Below, piece after piece: positions 32,427-43,444 of a stretch of 64,000 bases of DNA; position 1 is the stretch's first letter; each line of letters starts with the position of its first letter. The DNA lies in assembly GCA_000507305.1 (NCBI GenBank), contig DF239022.1, positions 248,001 to 312,000 on the forward strand. The letters run 5' to 3'. The DNA is from Breviolum minutum Mf 1.05b.01 (taxonomy: Eukaryota; Sar; Dinophyceae; Suessiales; Symbiodiniaceae). A program made the position numbers and the translations under genes. The notes below the pieces were generated by a model that was not told where the DNA came from, did no database searches, and saw only the letters and a list, made by a program, of their open reading frames with translations.

Positions 32427-32478
32427 ACGCCAGCACATATTGAACGCAACATCAAAAACGAATTGATATTAGCTTCAG
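32427..32478 (+). CDS. Candidate exon directly after element K
   Basis: The open frame reads TPAHIERNIKNELILAS and then a GA donor. The upstream splice site is the end of the family K element. Confidence 0.4.
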
Positions 32479-32591
32479 GAGGGTTTCCAGGCAATTGAAT
32501 CGCACTAATTAGCAGTGACAAAGACGCATGTGTGATTTGTTGAAACCACACATATTTGGACTTAGATGCATGTTGTGCGATGTTGTGCGAT

Positions 32592-32599
32592 GTTGATGT

Positions 32600-32649
<50 letters not shown>

Positions 32650-32651
32650 TT
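32592..32651. repeat. (GAT)n microsatellite
   Basis: About 18 GAT triplets between GTT-GAT units. Confidence 0.9.
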
Positions 32652-33048
32652 GATGTTTGTTGTATCTTCTCAATGCACATGATACTATTGATGACTACTA
32701 TGCTGCAAGGGGGTACATTACGCCATGTTGATATTGAATGATCAATATCGATTAACAGTTTAATGAGCAACATGTATATAAACCCAGGTGATTTGTTTTC
32801 AAGATTTATGTATCATTTCATCTTGCATATATATATATATACATCCAAGTATACAAATCAAAGAAACCTACCTGGGCTGTGCTTAACGATGAGCAAATGA
32901 GCAATTGATGACCTTTGTTTTCTCTACAAAATGACGAGCAAATGAGCAACAAGGTGAGGGTTGAGCACCAACCGGCTACTGTTTCTTTATGATCATATTG
33001 AAATTTGTCACAGGCTTCATTATTCATTCCTTCCCTTAAAAAAATAAG

Positions 33049-33144
33049 GAACTCGACCTGGCACCATCCGGACTGGATCCAGACTCAAGGGTCCCGCGTG
33101 GCCGGCCATATGTGGAGATTCCAAGGTGCGGCCCGTTTTATCTG
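33049..33144 (+). CDS. Candidate exon, unknown protein
   Basis: AG|G acceptor, 32 codons in phase 0 (including DLAPSGLDPDSRVPRGRPYV and EIPRCGPFYL), GT donor at 33145 where a family H-like arm begins. It has strong coding texture and higher GC than the surroundings. Confidence 0.55.
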
Positions 33145-33331
33145 GTCGAACTATAGCGACCTCACCCAAATGTTGGTGAATTCTAATAGACATCCACCTA
33201 TCTTGGGGAAATCTAGCTTGCTGAAATATTATAATTTGGTCAGATGTTATATATAAGCCAATACATATAGGAACTGTGCCTTTTGCCATTCAGTTTTTGT
33301 TTGCCCCTGGTCTAAACCTGTTAAGTTTTAG

Positions 33332-33431
33332 GGAGATGCAATTTCCTGAAGGGAAAATCGGAAGGCAGATTTGGATGACGTGCAAAAAAACTGCCATGGG
33401 TGAAGCTCATTTTCCTTCCCTTGCCCTCCAC
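33332..33431 (+). CDS. Candidate exon, unknown protein
   Basis: AG|G acceptor, then EMQFPEGKIGRQIWMTCKKT and more open codons. The donor is uncertain. Confidence 0.35.
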
Positions 33432-33492
33432 ACAAAATACAAATCAATGTACTATATAGACTGAAAGCATGTTTTTAAAATCAGAGGTCACC

Positions 33493-33618
33493 TTTACCCT
33501 CCCTGAAACTAGCATACTAACAGTTCGCCCCTGAAATATAGGCCCGTTCCCAAAAAGGAAACTAGTATTCCAACCATCCATTTTTAGCTGCTTTTGCTGT
33601 TAGTTTCAGGGAGGGTAA
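33493..33618. mobile_element. Palindromic element, family I
   Basis: TTTACCCTCCCTGAAACTAG ... TAGTTTCAGGGAGGGTAA, a near-perfect terminal inverted repeat. Confidence 0.75.
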
Positions 33619-33662
33619 TTCATCTTGTTTTGGGGGGTTGTTGTGGGTATCCCTTCCTCTTG

Positions 33663-33728
33663 ATGCACCACGCCCTCATCAACAAAAATGCTCCGACCTC
33701 CGTAGGCCTCCTCTGCAATTCCGGAAAC
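33663..33728 (+). CDS. Candidate exon, frame ambiguous
   Basis: A GC-rich block that is open in two frames; one reads HHALINKNAPTSVGLLCNSG. Confidence 0.3.
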
Positions 33729-34274
33729 TAGTACCGTCACTTTGGCCACCGGACATTGGCCCAGTGGGAGGGGGGGGTAAGGGTAAGGAGTTCAGAATGT
33801 TCAGAGTCAGAGGAAACCCCAACAACGGTGGTGGGTTTAGTTGGAATGCTTGTCAACTGGTAGCCTTGGCATTTTGTTTTGTTTCTTTTGTTTTTCGAAT
33901 CCATGTATTTTTACACGTTGAAATCATGAACCTGTTTTTTTTTGGATTTGGCAGCATTTCTTACACTCCTTCCTGACGAAATTTGCACCACACGTTTGCA
34001 TCGCAATGCGCCGATGCTGCTTGTTTATCCGCCCAAACAGAGTTGATTTGACTATGCCTATGCCTCTACTTATTATGCCTGCAATCAATCCAATAGATAA
34101 GACCAAAAAAACTCTATATACACATACAAGGACAGCATAAACACATATACAGTGTATACAGACATAATACATACATGCATATATATTTTATATGTCAATG
34201 TATTTCCACCACATTTTTTTACATAAATTACATAGTGTTTTTTGTTACATCCTCTACATCTCCTTCCATCCAAG

Positions 34275-34350
34275 GTCACCTTCCACACGTCCTTGTGGAG
34301 GTGAAGGTCTAAGGAGAGATTTGTTGGCCTTTTACGCCGCCTGGCGAAAG
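34275..34350 (+). CDS. Candidate exon, frame ambiguous
   Basis: AG|G acceptor; reading SPSTRPCGGEGLRRDLLAFY. A shorter alternative with a GT donor at 34309 reads GHLPHVLVEVK. Confidence 0.35.
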
Positions 34351-34802
34351 AACACAACTTTACAACCTATAAATTGGATGGAAGAAAATGGCAAAATGGT
34401 GATACATGGTGGTTGTTTTTTTTGGTTGAGGTGTGTTGTGTTTTTTTTCATACAGGGGAGAGGGAGAGAGATGAATCATGTCAAAATGATTGCAACTTAA
34501 TAGGTATTAGTTCACCTTCAGAGAGGTTTCAGAATTTTCAGCCAATTCAGGAACTTAAATCCACCAATAACTAAGCGTAGCTTGTAGCCTCTTGAAGGTG
34601 ACCCTTTGACCCAAAGATAGCAACTGACGATTTGAATTGATCGGCGAGGTGGTTTGTTTTTTTGCTCCAACGACTGTAACGAAATGTTTTTGTTGGGTGT
34701 GTTTTGAGGTCGTTGTTCATTGCCTTATCCTACAGCTAGAGAGGGTCAATCATGAATGAACACCCTGTATATTATTACAATCTAAGCTTTTTTTGTTTCA
34801 GT

Positions 34803-35747
34803 TTGGAAATCCTGAGGCATCCCTTCTTCGTGAGATGTGCGAAAAACTGAGGACTTGCACGATGATGTCTTGGCTGACCTCATTATCCATATTCAAGAAG
34901 GTTCCAGCCGGGCATAGTGGCTACAAAGTGGGCCCATACTAAATGGAGTTATGACCAAGAAATGGTTCTTATAGATGGATACCTGGGGTTGGCTGGAGTT
35001 AGAACCCTATACTTATAATTGGTCGGGGCCCGCTTTGTAATGTGATGACACAATGCACAGCCTGGTGTCAAATAAGAGGGGAACACACGTAGCTCTAAGG
35101 ACCCTTCAGTTTCAGATCACAAGATGCCTAGTTTCGGCAGGTTTTACTGTATGCAGAGACCTCCCCCCAACTTAACCTGACATATTGAACATATTCACAA
35201 TCAGATACTATAACCATAACGTACCATAACCATAATACTACAGGATGACAAGAGTCATTCCACTCCAACTAAGGAATGTTGCTGATATTCGATCCAATAT
35301 TGTCCACTGGTGCAACTGTATGCTGTTGTGTCTCAAAATGGGGGGGCCCCATGTTAAAGCATGCGGTTTTCCTCTTCAATCATCTCATAACATACATTAT
35401 TAGTCAATCATTTTTGTTGTACTGTATCTTGTAGGTACTGCATTTTGCGAGAGATTGCAGACTATCTAATCATGACTAAGTATTAATCATGTAAAGGTAT
35501 GTAATTGTTTGATTAGATTATACAACCACTATATATGCAGATGTTCTTGTGTTTATCATATGTTTAGAATATATATATATACGCATATATATATATATAT
35601 TGATGATTGATACACCACACTTAAAACATTAAGATTTCCCAGGTGACACAATTGGTGTTGAAGTTTGCCTCCCTTGGCACAGGCGCCGTGGTGGCCAATG
35701 CTGCTATCGTCGGAGCGCGCCTTCCTGCCTTGCTGTCGTCTGCTGAG
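34803..35747 (+). CDS. BTB/POZ-like gene fragment A
   Basis: A first exon near 34852-34896 reads DLHDDVLADLIIHIQ, like the start of a BTB domain. Just upstream, another frame reads SLLREMCEKL, so the two would join if one base were missing near 34850. A second exon (35643-35747, AG|G, GC donor at 35748) reads GTGAVVANAAIVGARLPALL, comparable to the A-H-x-x-L-A-A-R-S part of BTB domains. BTB domains dimerise and often recruit cullin-3. The link between the two exons and the apparent frameshift are inferred. Confidence 0.45.
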
Positions 35748-36768
35748 GCGAGGACCTGTAATCAAAATATACCTCTTGGGAAGTTTTAGAGAGAGAACTT
35801 ATATATGTTTATATAATACATATATGTATGTGCTTATTTACATATATCTCTACACAATCACAGTTTTTTTAAGTATGTAATTGACTATGATCCAAGACTT
35901 TATTGAGTGTGTGTTGAACATCCAATTATGTGGTGGTCCATGCGTGGCACTTCAAACCAATCTCCACGTGAGGCATTGGGTGAAGCAGATCCTGCTTTTC
36001 TGGTGGACGACCGTGGCAGGACGGAGATTTCCGGAATTGCTATGAAGTTGGGTTTTGTGGGGGCAGAAGCACGTATTTGATTGTTTTCCGTTCATTTGTG
36101 AGGAAATGTTGTATGCATGTTTTATACATGATAGACATTTCTGAAAATTTAAGATGGATATCCCAAATGCCATGTCTGAAAGGAAATACCTTAACAACCC
36201 GTATTGTTTGTATCCGTGTTGACTTTACAGGGAATACATGATTTGATCTGCATGTTAAGCTCCCTCTTCATGGTCAGCCCCATTCAGCTGACACCTGCCT
36301 TGCATAGCTTCCAGCATATCAAACTTTTGAGGCCGGCACTGCACCACTGAAAAATATGGTTTTCTATTTACATGAATATGGTTCCTATCGACACTTGAGG
36401 AATGAAACACCTAGGTATCCTAGGTTGTTTGGGTTGTACACGGGATTGGACTGCCAATTAAGTATTGTAACGATGCCTATTGACTGACCAGTAAAGTGCC
36501 GATTGACCAACCAGTATCATGAGAATATAAATGGAAGTTAACCATGGATTTTGCTCTTGACTATACAGGCGTTTTAAATTGCCAATAAACCATTATGTAT
36601 AAGGATCCCTAGCAACCGTGGAAGTACGCATTTGTTGTTTGTTAACAACGTTTCATATTTTCATGTATGTTCAGACGATTTTCCATTGCCACATGTGTGT
36701 GTGTGTGTATTAACGGTTCAACATATCCATTGATCCTGGTGATTCGGTGCGGTCATCAATCAACGCAG

Positions 36769-36936
36769 GAGAGGCGCTGGAGGATCATGTCCATTGCGAC
36801 AGGTGCGAATTTCAGGTTTGGCACGTGCGACGTTGGTCTTACTGCTGCGTTGGGCCTATGGAGAAGCAGTACCAACTTTGGGTTCCTTGCTGTTGATGCC
36901 TTGGGGGAATGTGTTGTTGATCTTATTTTGATTTGA
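36769..36936 (+). CDS. Candidate terminal exon, unknown protein
   Basis: AG|G acceptor, phase 0, 55 codons and a TGA. It includes IATGANFRFGTCDVGLTAAL and STNFGFLAVDALGECVVDLI. A second frame is open and strongly hydrophobic, so the choice rests on composition and phase. Confidence 0.45.
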   Translation, partial: ERRWRIMSIATGANFRFGTCDVGLTAALGLWRSSTNFGFLAVDALGECVVDLILI

Positions 36937-37111
36937 TTGCATCTATATTTATGTAGTGTCATAGGAGAAAGGTAATGATGATTTAGACATATTGCAAATG
37001 AAGACATGTCCTCTTGATTCAATCAGATGTGAGAGATTATGGGTTAATGCAGTGCAGTCTTATTATTATCATTGGAGAAGGATTCATTTCAATCCTTCTG
37101 AATTAGTAGAG

Positions 37112-37202
37112 AGGAATAGTAGTGGTGGTGGTAGTAGTAGTGGTGGTAGTGGTGGTAGTGGTGGTAGTGGTGGTAGTGGTGGTAGTGGTGGTAGTGGTGG
37201 TA

Positions 37203-37245
<43 letters not shown>

Positions 37246-37266
37246 CAGTAGTAGTAGCAGTAGCAG
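37112..37266. repeat. (GGT/AGT)n microsatellite
   Basis: Blocks of GGTGGTAGT grading into AGT and AGC triplets. Confidence 0.95.
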
Positions 37267-37454
37267 CACGGAGATCATGATGATGATTGCCATTATCGCT
37301 AGCATCATATATACATTTATCTCTAGATGGGTGTGTCTCACATTTTTCAAACCAAGTATTCTGTATGCCTGCAGTAACACGTCATGAACGATCTTAATTG
37401 GATTTATCAAGTGCCCCTGTTATTGAGATGCACCCTCCCCACATGTTGACTTAG

Positions 37455-37522
37455 CCGTGTCCCAATGAGTCCAATCCAATCTGGAAGGGTTGGTCACCAA
37501 CTGGCCCGCCAGGATATGCCAG
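37455..37522 (+). CDS. Candidate exon, unknown protein
   Basis: An AG acceptor, open reading CPNESNPIWKGWSPTGPPGY and a GT donor at 37523. Confidence 0.35.
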
Positions 37523-37541
37523 GTAGATTTCTCAAAATGAC

Positions 37542-37631
37542 ACCCTCCCTGAAACTAACAGCTTGCCCTTGAAAATTGATGGTTGCAAGATGATATTTCC
37601 TTTCCCAGCTATCTTATTTTTCCGGAGGGTA
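37542..37631. mobile_element. Palindromic element, family I
   Basis: CACCCTCCCTGAAACTAACA ... TTTTTCCGGAGGGTAG. Confidence 0.55.
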
Positions 37632-38028
37632 GATTTCTCAAAATGACACTAAAGGCTCTAAAGGTTTATATACAAGTTTAATGCTCCTGGTGGTGACTGG
37701 GAAGGGGGTACATCCAAGATACATGTAACCCATGTTACCTCTATGAACTGAGGTGATGAGGAAGATGCTGTGAGTCTCACAGTAGCTTTTGATCTCTTGG
37801 AGGTGTGGCAAAGGGGAAAAAATACTACCTGGAGGGTTGCCAAATCCCCTGGTTCACAGTGGGTAAATCATCTATACTATATACATTGTTTTTTTTCGTC
37901 ATGTTGCAACTAGGGTTGATGTTTTGTTGTTGCTTTTAGTTGGGATTCTGTTGGAGCCTAGCTATAAATCATGAAAATCCAACTGTAAGTTGCTTGAATC
38001 TCCTTCGTTTAACTCAGGTTGGGAGTTG

Positions 38029-38143
38029 CCAAGACCCTGGTTCACGGTGGGTAAATATATGATATTTTCATCTTCATGAAGGGAACCCTAATTATATAAC
38101 CTTCATAGAATCCGCTGTGAACCAGTGTTTAGGCAGGGCCCAA
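38029..38143. mobile_element. Palindromic element, family L
   Basis: TTGGGAGTTGCCAAGACCCT...GGTTCAC pairs with GTGAACCAGTGTTTAGGCAG...GGCCCAA. The right arm contains a splice-like TTTAGGCAG|G. Another copy lies at 40539; a left half lies at about 37822. Confidence 0.7.
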
Positions 38144-38688
38144 ATGCTACCCAGTTAAGTGAATTTTCTTCCGACTGTGTTACAAATACAGGGCAATATA
38201 TCTACAGGCGAAGCGGCGAATTGTGGGATATATAGAAGTGTTGTTTTTTTCGTTGTGCATAAGGTGATGGACTATATCCTCTTAATGAATCGGGGTGATG
38301 AAAACAGACATTAGTAGTGGGATTATTATGATGATAGGGTTTCATATGGTACAAAACCCGGTTTTTCTACATTCATAGTACTAGATGTAGTTACCCATAT
38401 CAGGGATAGAGGACACTAAACCCCCCCTGACTCCCTTCATCTTCACTTCCCGCTGAGGACCCTAGGCATTAAAGCGAAAGACCAACAGAAATCCACTCTT
38501 GGTACAGGGATACATCGTTCATGGAGAAACTCTACTCACTACTACTGAAATTCACCTCATCCACGACATGCATGGTTCATGATTGGTGGTTTGTGTCCCA
38601 GTCTCACTGAGCCACTGGTTGAGTTTACTTTAAAAAAATGGTGGGGTTGGAATACCGTATGTCTTCCTACAAAAATGTATACACTCTG

Positions 38689-38781
38689 GTAAACTAACAT
38701 AACAATGGATAACGGACCCTTTGAAGATGTATGTCTCATTGAAAAATGGGGATATTCCATTGGTATGTAAGTTTGCCAGAG
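38689..38781. mobile_element. Palindromic element, family D
   Basis: ACTCTGGTAAACTAACATAA ... TATGTAAGTTTGCCAGAG. Its end supplies the AG before the next candidate exon. Confidence 0.7.
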
Positions 38782-38936
38782 GGCAAGGGGAACATGTTTT
38801 TCTTTCCCTTCATCGAGTGATCGGTGGATTGAAGATTGAACCGAAGACCTTGGCTCCTCTTTGTAATACTCGTACACCCTTTCAAATCTCAGGGTCCATG
38901 CATGTTCCCCAACCCAAACCGCCGAACTATTTTTAG
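38782..38936 (+). CDS. Candidate terminal exon directly after element D
   Basis: A phase 1 start after CCAGAG, reading GEHVFLSLHRVIGGLKIEPK and about 30 more codons to TAG (38934-38936). No family is recognised. Confidence 0.45.
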
Positions 38937-39166
38937 TGCATGGCTTTGACATTATCCCTGATCAAAATATATTTTGATCATTTCGTTTGTTATATCGGCA
39001 TATCAAGAAATACACGCACTTTAAATGAATAAATAACAAATCTATGTGTACAAATATATTTATATTACACAGAGAAATAGACATCTATGTTCATTGCATC
39101 AACCAACCAGCGCCAAATTTCAACTCCAAGTGGGGATGGATTTTTTCCCATCCTCCCTTCCTCCAG

Positions 39167-39219
39167 GCCTGCAGTCGATTTGAAGTTGAACGACTCGAAA
39201 CTCTACTGAGAGCTCCTTG
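39167..39219 (+). CDS. Candidate exon, unknown protein
   Basis: AG|G acceptor, phase 0, ACSRFEVERLETLLRAPW with a GT donor at 39220. Confidence 0.45.
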
Positions 39220-39588
39220 GTGAAGTTTGGGGGAGCGGTGAATCACCAACTGTTGAAACATGATACACCTGAAGATTAACATTTTGCACATAATTCCGTG
39301 GAGGTTTGGAAGATAATTTTTCCTTTCCAAATGGGTCATTTGTAGGTTCCATGTCAATCTTCCAGGGTGTAGATTGGAACAAATGGCAGTGGGGATATGT
39401 TGGTTGCTTTGCCAGTTTTTTGCTTGTTTCAGGGAGTGCAACATACGTATCCCTTTTTATGATTGGATTATATTCCATATTCCCTCCGAGTCCATAACCT
39501 CATTTCACGCCATTTATCATTCCGTCTCAACTCTGAAGTGTCTAAAACCAACATCTAACCTTTCTTATTGGCAGTATATATAAGGGAA

Positions 39589-39695
39589 TATACCCTCCGG
39601 TAAACTAACATGGCAATGGAAAATCCCATGTTCAAATAGGGAATACATCTTCAAAAGGTCCATGTTCCATTGCCATGTGAGTTTACCGGAGGGTT
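39589..39695. mobile_element. Palindromic element, family D (best copy)
   Basis: TACCCTCCGGTAAACTAACA ... GTGAGTTTACCGGAGGGT. The arms continue inward as TGGCAATGG/CCATTGCCA. Confidence 0.8.
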
Positions 39696-39702
39696 CTACC
39701 CA

Positions 39703-39756
39703 GTTATATAGGGATTAGAATATGCCATGATAAGGATCCCTAGTCTGACCAGTAAA
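39703..39756. repeat. Partial family F repeat
   Basis: It contains TACCCAGTTATATAGGGATT and TAAGGATCCCTAG, and abuts the family D copy. Confidence 0.5.
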
Positions 39757-39760
39757 ACTC

Positions 39761-39928
39761 ATGGAATGTCACTCCAGTCCATGCAGCCCCAAGGAAATGT
39801 TGTTGGAATCGCTGGATCTTCCGAAGTTTGCTTCAGTATTGCGTGAGAGTCATGTGCGACAAATCCCTTCCTTGAAGCAACTTGGCCCTGGTTGGAATGG
39901 TGGTTGTATTCAAAATTGCCATCTTTGA
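39761..39928 (+). CDS. Candidate exon or short ORF, possibly SAM-like
   Basis: An uninterrupted frame of 55 codons from ATG to TGA. The segment EMLLESLDLPKFASVLRESH resembles the start of a sterile alpha motif (W/L-L-x-x-L-x-L-x-x-Y/F...F). The likeness is weak. It could be a terminal exon or a small gene. Confidence 0.45.
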   Translation: MECHSSPCSPKEMLLESLDLPKFASVLRESHVRQIPSLKQLGPGWNGGCIQNCHL

Positions 39929-40244
39929 TTTCAATTAGAAGTGGGCAATATAAGGAATCATGTAGGGAAAATATGCCATGTTTTTTTCACGATTTGATAC
40001 ACAATCTAAAGGTTTTAGCATAACTGTTGACTGACATAGCTCTGGTGTCTGGATGTTTCTCTACTTACATGATTAGTACTGCAACAAGACGTTCGAATAT
40101 CAAACACGATACGTGATGGTCATATGATCATCTATTGATCTCTCGGGATCCCAAAACCTGACGCGTTTTGAGGCGAACAAAAGTCAATACTGAGAAAATT
40201 TTTGCCTGAGATCCTGATGTGTATTCGGATCAATTCATGATTTA

Positions 40245-40345
40245 CTAGGTGCTGGCTTCAGACATGTTTTATAATTTTCACCCCTAGTTGGGGAAGATTC
40301 CCATTTTGACTAATATTTTTCAAATGGGTTGAAATCACCAACCAG
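40245..40345. mobile_element. Palindromic element, family A
   Basis: CTAGGTGCTGGCTTCAG ... GGGTTGAAATCACCAACCAG. Its AG end abuts the next candidate exon. Confidence 0.65.
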
Positions 40346-40514
40346 TTTATCATGGTTTCCATTTGTCATAAGATTTGTGGCCATGTTTGTCTTTTTGAAG
40401 CTCTTGTACGATGAGCATGACCTTGGTTATACAAACACGTTCACCTTGAAACATGGGAATCTTCACCAATTGTCTCAGGCAGGGATGCATGCGCTTTGCT
40501 TTACACAACTTTGA
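40346..40514 (+). CDS. Candidate terminal exon directly after element A
   Basis: The open frame includes FVAMFVFLKLLYDEHDLGYT and TNTFTLKHGNLHQLSQ, then a TGA at 40512-40514. It may have a membrane segment at the start. No family is recognised. Confidence 0.4.
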
Positions 40515-40538
40515 TGCTCGGTGATAGAGGTGTATACT

Positions 40539-40709
40539 TTGGGGGTTGTCAACACCCTGTAACGTCAGTGGGGTAAATCTATTTATTTTTATGAAGGGAA
40601 CACGACTTTTAACCTTTATACTATCCACTGTTACTAACGCCACCACCGTGGATGTGCGATTCGGAAAAGCCAAGAATCCACTGTTACTATATGTTTAGGC
40701 AGGGCCCAA
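40539..40709. mobile_element. Palindromic element, family L
   Basis: TTGGGGGTTGTCAACACCCT ... TTACTATATGTTTAGGCAG then GGCCCAA. An internal CCACCACCGTGG spacer makes it longer than the 38029 copy. Confidence 0.6.
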
Positions 40710-40843
40710 TGCCTGTATTCTACAGACATGTCCCACATTTACCAGCTCCCGCGGGCTCAGTAAAAAGTATACATCTGTATACTTACCCCCCCAAAACCAG
40801 GCGGTCTTGGGGATGTGCATCAATTGGTGAGTACACACATATT

Positions 40844-40960
40844 TATATGGGGGTTTCCAAAAATAGTGGTACCCCAAAATGGATGGTTTATAATGCAAAA
40901 CCCTATTAAAATGGGTGATTTGGGGGTACCACCCACCATTTAAGGAAACACCCATATATA
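40844..40960. mobile_element. Palindromic element, family E
   Basis: TATATGGGGGTTTCCAAAAA ... GGAAACACCCATATATA, with the inner ATGGATGGTTTATAATG. Confidence 0.75.
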
Positions 40961-41395
40961 GTATACACTGTCTTACAACAACATAATGTTCCCTCTTTAC
41001 CTTCCTCGGGTTTGGTGGATAAGGACTATGTCGGATGATTTGAAACCTTATTTTAATGAGGCTTTACCGACCGAGGAGCCAGGAATCCTATGTTTTCCCT
41101 ACTAAATGGGAAGCTGCAACAAAAAGGAGGCCTCCGATGCCACTTTGCCTACACCAAAACACACGCAAAAATTCTACCTCACTTTCCCCCAAATCCCCTT
41201 AGACTTGATATCTAACAAGTCAATCAATTGCTCAGGACCACCTTTCCCCATTCACAAATTATGAAGGAACAGTTTTCATGATGCCCTGAAACAATCCTAA
41301 AACTGTTCCATATTATATAATCCCCTGAAAAGGAAACAATGGGGGTTTTATAAGCTTCCGATGTTTCCTTCGTTTCATTGTGCAATTGGGCACAG

Positions 41396-41514
41396 CACAG
41401 GATCAGCTTGTGGATCATCCAGAGCTCTTTATGAAAGAACTGAGCGAGTTGCCGGAGACCGGGGGGGTTCGGTGGGAGGTTTCGAATTGCTCAATGTATT
41501 CACCCTGCATCTAA
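41396..41514 (+). CDS. Candidate terminal exon, unknown protein
   Basis: An AG acceptor, phase 1, reading QDQLVDHPELFMKELSELPE and about 20 more codons to TAA (41512-41514). Confidence 0.5.
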
Positions 41515-41723
41515 TCCAAGGCATGAAAATACAGAACAGATCATGACAGTGTGATCCACACACCAGCAACAAGGATCAAAGAGATGCGTTGTTGTGTAAG
41601 TTTGCTTTAAACATGTTTGTGTAAATGTGTTTTTACTAACCAAAACGATACCTGGCAGAGAAACCACCAGGGTTTCCACCAGGGGTACCCTTCCCTTCAC
41701 CATCTTCACCGTCGACCTCATAG

Positions 41724-41840
41724 GAGGTTGTCTCGGACCTTTTCCGCCTGTCGCGTGTTTGGAAAGACGCCGAAGATCGGGGAGCTACGGCTTCGCGACC
41801 TGCACCTGCAGTCACCTGGCGGATGGGTAGGAAAGTGAAG
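41724..41840 (+). CDS. Candidate exon, unknown protein
   Basis: AG|G acceptor, 39 codons in phase 0, GT donor at 41841. It reads EVVSDLFRLSRVWKDAEDRG and then an Ala/Pro-rich, basic stretch. GC-rich. The two other frames are also open for much of this block, but only this one fits both splice sites in phase 0. Confidence 0.55.
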
Positions 41841-41914
41841 GTCACCTTTTTTATCCCCTGAAAAGGTGGGAGGGTCCAAAGAAGGTCACTACTTGAAGAA
41901 CCTGGATGGTGTTA

Positions 41915-41954
41915 GATTGATATTGATATTGATATTGATGATGATGACGATGAC

Positions 41955-42010
<56 letters not shown>

Positions 42011-42016
42011 CGATGG

Positions 42017-42063
<47 letters not shown>
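41915..42063. repeat. (GAT)n microsatellite
   Basis: A GATATT run followed by about 45 GAT triplets with GAC and GGT interruptions. Confidence 0.95.
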
Positions 42064-42850
42064 AATATTTTGAGGAAGAGTTGTTTCCTGAAATCTACTA
42101 GTGATATCATACCTGTATCACAATATGCAGGGAAATTTTGTGTGTGTGTGTGTTTTTTTTTGCCAGGATTACATGTATTGATGAAGATTCTTCGAGTCTT
42201 ATTCAGACAGATACAATCACGAGAAGATACCCATAAAATCAATGTGGTGCAAGCTGTATATTTCCAATAAAAGTAATTTGTTCATATTTGTTGTGAACCT
42301 ATGAATCTACTATGGATACATGATGCCATAGTGAGCAACTTACAACATGTTGTTTCTTTTTTGTCGGGTGGTGGATGATATCTGAACAGTTGAGGATATG
42401 TTGGTCTTAAGTTTCGCCAATGAACTATCGATGACATCATGATTGGGAACTGTGAAAATCCCGCGTGAACAAATACTGGTTGAAGAATTTAACTTCAATT
42501 GGATTGAAGAAAAACAATGGAACCATGCAAAAAAACGTGGTTGTAGCTTCAATTCTTTGCTCTTCGCATTATTGTTCTTGGAGTTCGTCCCTTTTTTTGT
42601 TTGTTCATAAATTCCTTTGTTTGTTGGTATGTTCGTTTGTTCTTCAGTTCCTTTAGTTCCGTTAGAACATTCCGTGAGTTCCTTTGTTTCTTTATTCGTA
42701 TGTCTTATTTCAGGACGGAATTTTAGCAACATCACTTAAACATTTTAGAAAAAATACAACAACAAAACCCCCAGGAATCCAACTCCAAGGAATCCAACCC
42801 AACCGGATTGTTGCTGCTGACTTTTCCCTTGCCAACCGGAAAGCCCCCAG
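42064..42850. other. No gene firmly supported
   Basis: AT-rich with TTTGTTTG-type simple sequence (42590-42690). At 42770-42850 three frames are open, so no exon is chosen. Confidence 0.4.
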
Positions 42851-42906
42851 GTTCCCAGCACCTTGGTCAGTGATCTGAGCCGCTTGTTCGATGCCGCGTG
42901 CCTCGG
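42851..42906 (+). CDS. Candidate exon, unknown protein
   Basis: AG|G acceptor, VPSTLVSDLSRLFDAACL, GT donor at 42907. Confidence 0.4.
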
Positions 42907-43003
42907 GTTGGTGTTTTGGGGGGAGGGGAATGCGGCATAGGCCTGGTTTCTTGTCCCCCAAAATAGGGCTGTTTTGGTGAAATAATATGGAAATGGTATG
43001 ACA

Positions 43004-43105
43004 TATTGTTGATGGAATAAATCCTGCAGCACCCAACATGTATGAAACCCTGGAAATAATGGGATAATTACCATATTTCCTGCAGGATTTCTTCCATCAA
43101 CAGTA
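43004..43105. mobile_element. Palindromic element, family B
   Basis: TATTGTTGATGGAATAAATC ... GATTTCTTCCATCAACAGTA. Confidence 0.75.
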
Positions 43106-43387
43106 TGTTGAAATTAAATGATGCATTTGGGGGGAACGGGTGCAGAGAAACTATGTGAGATGTCAAGGTGTAAGACCCATGCTTCAACAACCATGACAGC
43201 CTTATGATGATTGAGTTTTGACAAGTCGTTTACATTTGTATGTGTTATCCTTCAGCAATTACCCCTTTTTGTTTTCCTCAGATGTTCTTGCACAAAAATC
43301 ACACCATTCAATTCAAATCCATGAAAATCAACTATACATGATGTTTGGGACATCCTCACTCCTTACCAGACTCAACTGGACCTCCAG

Positions 43388-43444
43388 GCGCCAAGAAGAA
43401 CGTGAAGATGGTACGGAAGAGCTACGACATCGTCCTGGTCGAGG
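43388..43444 (+). CDS. Candidate exon, unknown protein
   Basis: AG|G acceptor, phase 1 at both ends, GT donor at 43445. It reads AKKNVKMVRKSYDIVLVE with G/C-ending codons throughout, unlike the AT-rich surroundings. Confidence 0.55.

Noticed and set aside
34085..34357. Minus-strand basic frame
   Set aside because: Opposite in direction to all supported genes and explained as antisense of the candidate exon at 34275.
38137..38235. Open frame of 32 codons after TTTAGGCAG
   Set aside because: Its first bases belong to the right terminal repeat of element L, and the same GGCCCAA follows the other copy at 40703, so an exon call would rest on the repeat. Left as a possibility only.
38557..38952. 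Minus-strand frame of 131 codons
   Set aside because: It runs through a family D palindrome and the antisense of the exon at 38782; no domain likeness.
41636..41845. Minus-strand frame with Gly/Arg/Ser-rich translation
   Set aside because: It is the shadow of the + strand exon at 41724-41840, which has AG|G and GT signals and matches the direction of all other genes.
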